Below, in pieces: positions 58,114-64,000 of a stretch of DNA of 64,000 nucleotides. Under the pieces are notes generated by a model. The model was not told the origin of the DNA. It made no database searches and saw nothing but the letters and a program-made list of their open reading frames with translations. The position numbers were made by a program, and so were the translations under genes. Numbering within the stretch: the first letter of the stretch is position 1; every line of letters starts with the position of its first letter. The stretch comes from Melioribacteraceae bacterium (GTDB taxonomy: Bacteria; Bacteroidota; Ignavibacteria; Ignavibacteriales; Melioribacteraceae): contig JAGFIY010000127.1 in NCBI GenBank assembly GCA_024103215.1, positions 62,001 to 126,000 on the forward strand. Direction: 5' to 3'.

Positions 58114-60231
58114 TTATACGCCTTCCGTTTTAGGTTTAGCATTCTTTTTATTCTCATCTTCCATAATGGCTTTATGCGAAAGGCTAAGTTTACCATTCTC
58201 TATTTTAATCAAGCGAACTTTTATTTCTTCACCTTCTTTTAGCACGTCAGTAACCTTATTTACTCTCTTGGTATCCAATTGAGAAATGTGAAGAAGTCCC
58301 TGCGTACCTGGAATAATTTCCACAAACGCACCGAAGTCAGTAATTTTAATTACTTTCCCCAGATAGTCCTTTCCAAGCTCTGGTTCACTTACCATGAGTT
58401 TTATATGCTCTTTCGCTTCCCTTGCAAGGGCTGCATCCTGACCTGCAATGTTAACTTTTCCGTCCTCTTCGATTGAAATATCAACAAGGAATTTTCTTTG
58501 AAGAGCTTGAATATTCTTTCCCCCGGGTCCAATTATGCTGCCGATTTTATCAATCGGAACAACCGTATAGAGAAGAGTTGGAGCATATTGTGATATTGAA
58601 CTTTGTGGTTTATCGATTACCTCGTTCATCTTCTGCAAAATGTGAATTCTTCCCTGTTTAGCTTGTTCGAGTGCATTCTCCATTATCTCGTAGGAGATCC
58701 CCTGAATTTTTATGTCCATCTGAAAAGCTGTGATTCCCTCCGAAGATCCTGCAACTTTGAAATCCATATCACCGAGATGATCTTCATTACCTGAAATATC
58801 ACTCAACACAACATAACCATCATCTTCTTTGATTAGTCCCATCGCGATTCCCGCAATAGCTTTTTTAACTGGAACGCCTCCGTCCATTAATGCAAGCGAA
58901 CCCGCACAAACTGTTGCCATTGATGAAGAGCCATTTGATTCCATTATATCAGAATTAATTCTAATGCTGTATGGAAAACTAGATTCTTCGGGAAGAGTGA
59001 ATTTTAGAGCACGTTCTGCGAGATTGCCGTGGCCAATTTCTCTTCTGCCGACAAATCCGAACCTTCCGGTTTCGCCCACGCTGTATGAAGGAAAATTATA
59101 ATGCAGCAAAAATCTTTTCTTAAACTCTTCCATCAATCCGTCTATAATTTGTTCGTCGGATTTTGTACCGAGTGTAAGGGTTGTTAAGCTCTGTGTTTCC
59201 CCTCTTGTAAAGAGAGCGGAACCGTGTGTCCTTGGGAGAATTCCAACCTCAATTGTTATTGGTCTAATCTCTTGAGGATTTCTTCCGTCGAGTCGTTTTC
59301 CGTTGTCTAAAATTTGCATTCTCATCAAATCTTTTTCAAGATCGTGAAGAATTTCTTTTATCACTTTTTCTTGTTCTGGGTATTTTTCTGCTAAGGCTTC
59401 AAGAACTTCATTATTTATTTCCGAATTTCTTTCAGCTCGTTCTTGCTTTGTTAGTATGGTCGAGACTGCTTCTTTATATTTTTCATAGGCAAGATCATTA
59501 ATATCGTTCAACAATTCATCGTCTACTGATTCTTCAGTAACGATCATTTTTTCTTTTCCGCATTCGGCTCTAAGTTCGTTCTGCATATCAACGATTTTCT
59601 TTATCTCAATATGAGCGAATTTAAGGGCTTCTATAAGATCTTGTTCGCTTACCTCTTTAGATTCACCCTCAACCATCATTATTGAATCAGCGGTACCAGC
59701 AACGATTAATTCGATATCGCTTTTCTCAATCTGTTGATGAGTAGGGTTTATTATAAACTGACCGTCGATTCTTCCAACTCTAACTTCACCGATAGGTTCA
59801 AGCATTGGAATATCGGATACAGTTAAAGCTGTGGATGCACCTACTGCAGCCAGGACGTCAGCATCATTTTCGCCGTCGAAAGAATAAACAATCGCGATCA
59901 CCTGAGTTTCATTCTTAAATGCTTTTGGAAACAACGGGCGAATCGGACGATCGATTAAACGTGAACTGAGGACTTCCTTTTCAGTAGGTTTTCCTTCACG
60001 CTTAAAAAAACCGCCGGGAAATTTTCCCGCAGCAAAAGCTCTCTCTCTGTACTCAACCGACAACGGGAAAAAATCGATATCCTCTTTAGCTTCCTGAGCT
60101 GCAGTTGCTGCAACAAAAACCATCGTATCGCCTGATCTTACCATCACAGCAGCATTTGCCTGTCGAGCATACCTCCCGTATTCAACCGAGAGTTTTTTAC
60201 CGCCAATTTCTATTTCTTTAGTAACTACCAT
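58114..60231 (-). CDS. pnp: Polyribonucleotide nucleotidyltransferase (PNPase)
   Basis: PNPase degrades RNA 3' to 5' by phosphorolysis. The 705-residue protein has two RNase PH domains (about 1-220 and 310-540), with FFPLSVEYRERAFAAGKFPGG (here split over 54-75) and GETQSLTTLTLGT. A KH domain (near 550-610, IIGPGGKNIQALQ) and an S1 domain (near 620-690, GKVIKITDFGAFVEI) follow. Order rpsO then pnp is conserved in many bacteria. An AGGAA site precedes the ATG. Confidence 0.98.
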   Translation of the reverse strand: MVVTKEIEIGGKKLSVEYGRYARQANAAVMVRSGDTMVFVAATAAQEAKEDIDFFPLSVEYRERAFAAGKFPGGFFKREGKPTEKEVLSSRLIDRPIRPLFPKAFKNETQVIAIVYSFDGENDADVLAAVGASTALTVSDIPMLEPIGEVRVGRIDGQFIINPTHQQIEKSDIELIVAGTADSIMMVEGESKEVSEQDLIEALKFAHIEIKKIVDMQNELRAECGKEKMIVTEESVDDELLNDINDLAYEKYKEAVSTILTKQERAERNSEINNEVLEALAEKYPEQEKVIKEILHDLEKDLMRMQILDNGKRLDGRNPQEIRPITIEVGILPRTHGSALFTRGETQSLTTLTLGTKSDEQIIDGLMEEFKKRFLLHYNFPSYSVGETGRFGFVGRREIGHGNLAERALKFTLPEESSFPYSIRINSDIMESNGSSSMATVCAGSLALMDGGVPVKKAIAGIAMGLIKEDDGYVVLSDISGNEDHLGDMDFKVAGSSEGITAFQMDIKIQGISYEIMENALEQAKQGRIHILQKMNEVIDKPQSSISQYAPTLLYTVVPIDKIGSIIGPGGKNIQALQRKFLVDISIEEDGKVNIAGQDAALAREAKEHIKLMVSEPELGKDYLGKVIKITDFGAFVEIIPGTQGLLHISQLDTKRVNKVTDVLKEGEEIKVRLIKIENGKLSLSHKAIMEDENKKNAKPKTEGV

Positions 60232-60241
60232 TCATTTCCTC

Positions 60242-60511
60242 TTATTTTCTAATATTCAATTCTTTAATTATAGATCTGTATCTTTCAATATCCTTCTTAG
60301 CTAGATAGTCTAGAAGTCTCCTTCTTTTACCCACCATCTGCATCAATCCTCTTCTGGATGCATGGTCTTTTGCATGCGCAGAGAAGTGATCTGTAAGCTT
60401 ATTGATTCGTGTGGTAAGAATGGCAATTTGAACTTCGGCAGTTCCGCTGTCGTTTTCACCCTTGCCGTATTTCTTAATCAGCTCTTTTTTTTCTTCTTTT
60501 GTAAGATTCAT
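60242..60511 (-). CDS. rpsO: Ribosomal protein S15
   Basis: S15 binds the central domain of 16S rRNA and nucleates its assembly. The 89-residue protein has standard length and sequence, with [21 protein letters not shown] (as a continuing motif from residue 23), [12 protein letters not shown] and the end [15 protein letters not shown]. It stands 10 bases before pnp. The 50-base leader after ribF contains a weak imperfect hairpin (TAATTCC / GGGATTA on the - strand) that could be regulatory but is not convincing. Confidence 0.98.
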   Translation of the reverse strand: MNLTKEEKKELIKKYGKGENDSGTAEVQIAILTTRINKLTDHFSAHAKDHASRRGLMQMVGKRRRLLDYLAKKDIERYRSIIKELNIRK

Positions 60512-60561
60512 ATTATTAACCTTTATTTTGTTTTACAATGTAATCCCAGAATTACCCGGAA

Positions 60562-61497
60562 TTAATTAACTAAGTTTGCTAAAAATTTATTTGCTTCTTC
60601 TTTATCTTTTTTAATTTGCTCAATTAATTCTTCCTTTGAAGCGAATTTTATTTCGTCCCGCAGTCGTTTTAGAAAATGAATTTTTATCTTCTCGGAATAA
60701 ATGTCGTTATTAAAATCAAACAAATGCACTTCGATTTTAATCTCATTGCTGTCTTCAAATGTCGGTCTCGTTCCTATATTCATAAGTCCATAATATATAT
60801 TTGAATCAATGATACACTTAACAACATAAACGCCGATTTTAGGAACAAGCTTTTTATCATAATCAACTTCAATGTTTGCCGTTCTAAAACCGATTTTTCT
60901 TCCCCGCTTAATTCCGTCTATTACATTACCGGATATTTCGTAATCATAACCGAGAATATTTTTTGCAGTTTCGACATCACCATTATCGATCAGGTTTCTA
61001 ATCGTTGTGCTGCTTATAACTATCCCGTCTTTTTCAACGACATCTACAACAGAAACATCAAAATTATAATGTTTACCAAGTTCGATTAATCTGAATTTGT
61101 TACCAGCCCGATTTTTCCCGAATTTATGATCGTAACCGATTATTATTTTCGTTACCCCAATTTTATCGACGATTAAACTTTTGATAAAAGTATCATAATC
61201 GATCTGAGAAAATTCTCTATTAAAATTAAATATAAGAACATTTTCAACGCCGGCTTCCTCAAATCTTTGTAATTTTTCTTCGAGCGTATTTAATAACTTT
61301 ATATCTCCGCTTCCGACGATTGTTCGCGGATGGGGATCAAAAGTAATAACAAAAGATCTTGCCCCGGCATTTTCGGATTCTTGTTTCAACTCGGTTAAGA
61401 TTTGTTTATGCCCGAGATGAAGTCCATCAAATGTGCCGATGGTTAAAACAGTGTTACTGTTAAAATCTATTTCTTCAATAGTTCTATATATTTTCAT
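60562..61497 (-). CDS. ribF: Bifunctional riboflavin kinase/FAD synthetase RibF
   Basis: RibF converts riboflavin to FMN and then to FAD. The 311-residue protein has the N-terminal nucleotidyltransferase with TIGTFDGLHLGHKQIL (near 19-34) and IIGYDHKFGKNR (near 120), then the C-terminal kinase domain with GRKIGFRTANI (near 195-205), and NIGTRPTF. It overlaps truB by 14 bases, the same pairing as in many bacteria. Confidence 0.96.
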   Translation of the reverse strand: MKIYRTIEEIDFNSNTVLTIGTFDGLHLGHKQILTELKQESENAGARSFVITFDPHPRTIVGSGDIKLLNTLEEKLQRFEEAGVENVLIFNFNREFSQIDYDTFIKSLIVDKIGVTKIIIGYDHKFGKNRAGNKFRLIELGKHYNFDVSVVDVVEKDGIVISSTTIRNLIDNGDVETAKNILGYDYEISGNVIDGIKRGRKIGFRTANIEVDYDKKLVPKIGVYVVKCIIDSNIYYGLMNIGTRPTFEDSNEIKIEVHLFDFNNDIYSEKIKIHFLKRLRDEIKFASKEELIEQIKKDKEEANKFLANLVN

Positions 61498-62197
61498 TCA
61501 AGTTTCTTCCACATAGAGCTTGAAACTCTTGAATTGTTAAAGCATCATCAACGCAGTAGTCACCAATTCGAGTTCGCCTCAATTCCTTTAGATAAGCTCC
61601 GCAATCCAATTTCAAACCTAAGTCATCTGCGATCGTTCTAATGTAAGTACCTTTGGAACATTCAATTTCAAAATGGAGATCCGGCAAATCGATTTCTTTG
61701 ATCTCAAACTTGTAAACACTAACCTCTCGCGGTTTTCGTTCAACTTCCACACCTTTGCGGGCGTACTTATATAAAGCCTTACCTTTGTGCTTAACAGCTG
61801 AATACATCGGCGGTATTTGCATCAATTTACCAACTAACGATTCTGCAGCTTGATTTATTTCAATTTCAGTGATGTGATTAAATTCTTTTTCTTCAATAAA
61901 ATCGGTTTCGGAATCCATCGACAAAGTTCTTTTACCCAAACATATAATACCGGAATAAACTTTTTTCTGTTCTTGAAAAAGAGAAATTTCCTTTGTCTTT
62001 TTTCCAGTACAAATTATCAATAAACCGGTTGCCGCAGGATCGAGAGTTCCGGCATGTCCAACTTTTTTAACATTAGCTGCTTTTCTAATCTTATAAACAA
62101 CATTAAATGACGATTTACCTTTTTCCTTATCGACAAGAATTATCTCACCACTTTGGAAATCAACATTATCAAGATTCAGAGTCTTCTTGCTTATCAT
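61484..62197 (-). CDS. truB: tRNA pseudouridine(55) synthase TruB
   Basis: TruB makes pseudouridine 55 in the T-loop of tRNAs. From the ATG at 62197 the protein has 237 residues. The catalytic block is VGHAGTLDPAATGLL with nucleophile D53. IPPMYSAVKHKGKALYKYAR and CSKGTYIRTIADDLG follow. A longer frame from 62257 would add 20 residues overlapping rbfA without family resemblance, so I reject it. The chosen start still overlaps rbfA by 29 bases. The C-terminal PUA domain is short or absent. Confidence 0.93.
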   Translation of the reverse strand: MISKKTLNLDNVDFQSGEIILVDKEKGKSSFNVVYKIRKAANVKKVGHAGTLDPAATGLLIICTGKKTKEISLFQEQKKVYSGIICLGKRTLSMDSETDFIEEKEFNHITEIEINQAAESLVGKLMQIPPMYSAVKHKGKALYKYARKGVEVERKPREVSVYKFEIKEIDLPDLHFEIECSKGTYIRTIADDLGLKLDCGAYLKELRRTRIGDYCVDDALTIQEFQALCGRNLNENI

Positions 62198-62531
62198 CTT
62201 TGTGAATCTTTTTGAACAAACCTTCCATCTTTTCGACGTAGTCCAAAGTATCGTCAATAAAAAATTTTAAGTCCGGAACGTGTTTAATATTGATTCTTTT
62301 AGCAAGAATCGAACGAATAAATCCGCTAAGTTCCTCTATTTTCTCGAGGCAATACTCCCGTTTTTCTTTGTCATAAACCGAAATATAGACTTTAGCAAGC
62401 CGCAAATCGGGAGTAACTTTCACATTAGTGATTGTGAGCAAACCAAGCTTAGGATCCTGAATTTTGTGAAGAAAGATAAGACTGATCTCATCTTTTATCA
62501 TGCTCGATACTTTATCTAACCTAACCGACAT
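62169..62531 (-). CDS. rbfA: Ribosome-binding factor RbfA
   Basis: RbfA is a KH-domain factor for late 30S assembly and 5' processing of 16S rRNA. The 120-residue protein shows MSVRLDKVSSMIKDEISLIF, TITNVKVTPDLRLAKVYISVY (in order along 35-55) and the LKFFIDDTLDY end, all typical. It starts 2 bases after infB and overlaps truB, in the conserved infB-rbfA-truB order. Confidence 0.96.
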   Translation of the reverse strand: MSVRLDKVSSMIKDEISLIFLHKIQDPKLGLLTITNVKVTPDLRLAKVYISVYDKEKREYCLEKIEELSGFIRSILAKRINIKHVPDLKFFIDDTLDYVEKMEGLFKKIHKDDKQEDSES

Positions 62532-62533
62532 AT

Positions 62534-64000
62534 TTACGATTCAAGTTTTTTCTTTGTCTCAACAATTTTATATGCTTCAATAATATCGCCAATTTTAATA
62601 TCATTATAATTAGCGATTTTTATTCCGCATTCATAACCGGCGTCAACTTCTTTAACATCGTCCTTAAATCTCTTTAAGGTATCGAGCTCGCCTTCATAAA
62701 CAGCAACTCCATCTCTAAACAATCGTATTTTACTGTTCCTTGAAATTTTTCCGTCCTGGACGTAACATCCGGCTACGGTACCGGCTCTAGGTACTTTAAA
62801 TGTATCACGAACCTCTACTGTTGCAACAACTTCTTCTGAAAGTACCGGAGACAACATTCCTTCGAGCGCAGATTTAACTTCATTTATTGCATCATATATT
62901 ACATTATAAAGTCTGATATCAACATGCTCGGCTTCTGCAACTTTTCTTGCGTTCAAATTCGGTCTGACATGGAATCCGATAATAATTGCTTCAGATGCAG
63001 CGGCTAGCAGAACGTCACCTTCAGTGATTGCTCCAACTCCTTTATGTATCACTTTAACAACAACTTCCTTGTTAGAAAGTTTCATAAGCGAGTCTGATAA
63101 TGCTTCAACCGAGCCGTCAACGTCACCTTTAACTACAAGTAGTAATTCTTTTATTCCGCCTTGACTGATCTGATTTGCGATTTCGTCTAGAGTAATCAGT
63201 TTAACTTGGCGGTGAGCTTGCTCTCTGTGAAGCTGCTGACGTTTTAGACTTATTTCTCTCGCTTCCCTTTCGGAATCAACAACAACAAAAGTATCCCCTG
63301 CCTGAGGTGCTCCTTCAAATCCAAGCACAACTGCTGGAGCCGAAGGACCTACTTCATCAATTTTATTGTTACGTTCGTCAAACATTGCACGAACTCTTCC
63401 TTGATAATTTCCGGCAACAAACGGATCACCAACTCTTAAAGTTCCTTTCTGAACTAAAATTGTTGAAGTAACGCCTCTTCCCTTATCAAGCTGAGACTCT
63501 ATTACAATTCCGCGTGCATTTCTATCGGGATTTGCTTTAAGTTCAAGCAATTCGGATTCAAGAATAATCTTTTCAAGAAGTAAGTCGATATTTGTTCCAG
63601 CTTTTGCCGAAATTTCAACACATTGATGTTTACCTCCCCAATCCTCAACCAGAACGTTTCTATCCGCTAATTGTTGTTTAATTTTTTCTATGTTTGCACC
63701 CGGCTTATCGATTTTATTTATCGCAACGATAATCGGCACACCTGCTGCCTGGGAGTGATTTATTGCCTCAACCGTTTGGGGCATAACAGCATCATCAGCA
63801 GCAACAATAAGCACAACTATATCCGTTACCTTTGCACCTCTTGCTCGCATTGCCGTAAAAGCTTCGTGACCGGGAGTATCGAGAAATGTTACATGTTTGT
63901 CCTCGCTTACTTTAACTCGATAAGCTCCGATGTGTTGAGTAATACCACCTGCTTCCCCGGCTACAACATTTTCTTTTCTAATATAATCAAGAAGCGAAGT
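62534..64000 (-). CDS. infB: Translation initiation factor IF-2 (5' partial)
   Basis: IF-2 is the GTPase that places initiator tRNA on the ribosome. The frame stays open to base 64000, so only the last 488 residues are seen; the N-terminal part and the P-loop lie beyond the window. Visible are switch I region [11 protein letters not shown]3 DTPGHEAF, G4 VAINKID and G5 SAKAG. The domain II barrel, helical linker and C-terminal tRNA-binding domain ([16 protein letters not shown]) follow. It leads the rbfA-truB-ribF-rpsO-pnp run. Confidence 0.98.
   Translation of the reverse strand, partial: TSLLDYIRKENVVAGEAGGITQHIGAYRVKVSEDKHVTFLDTPGHEAFTAMRARGAKVTDIVVLIVAADDAVMPQTVEAINHSQAAGVPIIVAINKIDKPGANIEKIKQQLADRNVLVEDWGGKHQCVEISAKAGTNIDLLLEKIILESELLELKANPDRNARGIVIESQLDKGRGVTSTILVQKGTLRVGDPFVAGNYQGRVRAMFDERNNKIDEVGPSAPAVVLGFEGAPQAGDTFVVVDSEREAREISLKRQQLHREQAHRQVKLITLDEIANQISQGGIKELLLVVKGDVDGSVEALSDSLMKLSNKEVVVKVIHKGVGAITEGDVLLAAASEAIIIGFHVRPNLNARKVAEAEHVDIRLYNVIYDAINEVKSALEGMLSPVLSEEVVATVEVRDTFKVPRAGTVAGCYVQDGKISRNSKIRLFRDGVAVYEGELDTLKRFKDDVKEVDAGYECGIKIANYNDIKIGDIIEAYKIVETKKKLES

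Noticed and set aside
60512-60561. S15 autoregulatory leader before rpsO
   Set aside because: Only a 7-bp imperfect hairpin with a wobble pair is visible. It does not match a known S15-binding structure I can recognise.

Overview
This is a compact, AT-rich, gene-dense chromosomal segment of a Gram-negative bacterium. Lipid A genes (lpxB, lpxK), an MsbA-type exporter, an O-antigen ligase, LolA, lipoprotein signal peptides and an outer-membrane beta-barrel show an LPS-bearing outer membrane. Gene content and protein style (RodZ-like protein beside ligA, PgpH-type HD protein, ComB, Na+:solute symporters, frequent TTG starts) suggest the Bacteroidota/Chlorobiota branch, most like Ignavibacteria. 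That placement is inference from protein resemblance, not a search result. I see no rRNA, tRNA, CRISPR array, insertion sequence or prophage, and no gene-free stretch over 300 bases.

Layout: all genes from 1 to 22014 are on the + strand and all from 22015 to 64000 on the - strand. The two blocks meet stop-to-stop with no spacer. The + block holds the 3' part of a membrane-anchored glycosidase-like gene, smc, an HAD phosphatase, a membrane methyltransferase, a lipid A run (lpxB, a DUF374 acyltransferase, lpxK), ppdK closed by a hairpin, queA-ispD, plsY-gpsA, recG, and a tight four-gene unit of two ATP-grasp ligases, a GNAT acetyltransferase and a KamA-type radical SAM aminomutase.

The - block, read in its direction of transcription (from 64000 down), starts with a translation/RNA run: infB, rbfA, truB, ribF, rpsO, pnp and a terminator. 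It continues with dus, RNase G, a small transaldolase, gcvT and comB, then an envelope run (ftsK, lolA, a flippase-like membrane protein, an outer-membrane protein, uppP, a lipoprotein cyclophilin). Next come an NSS transporter with a tiny MetS-like partner, holA, an ECF sigma factor with a putative membrane anti-sigma factor, rpmE with its own promoter and terminator, and rsmB-rodZ-ligA. After these are a half-length GT9-like protein, a STAS protein, two SSS symporters, a Cof-type HAD hydrolase, a pgpH homologue, xerD, a site-2 protease, an unknown lipoprotein, and an LPS assembly run (ABC exporter, O-antigen ligase, glycosyltransferase, NAD kinase, a thioredoxin-like protein).

The observations I find most novel are an O-antigen ligase with an apparent seven-bladed beta-propeller inserted in its periplasmic loop (about 24630-25455); the ATP-grasp/ATP-grasp/GNAT/KamA operon (18287-22014), which looks like a small pathway for a beta-amino-acid conjugate; the membrane-fused GH2-like protein lacking the catalytic acid/base (2-1906); and a 38-residue MetS-like transporter subunit with a TTG start inside the NSS stop codon (45089-45205).
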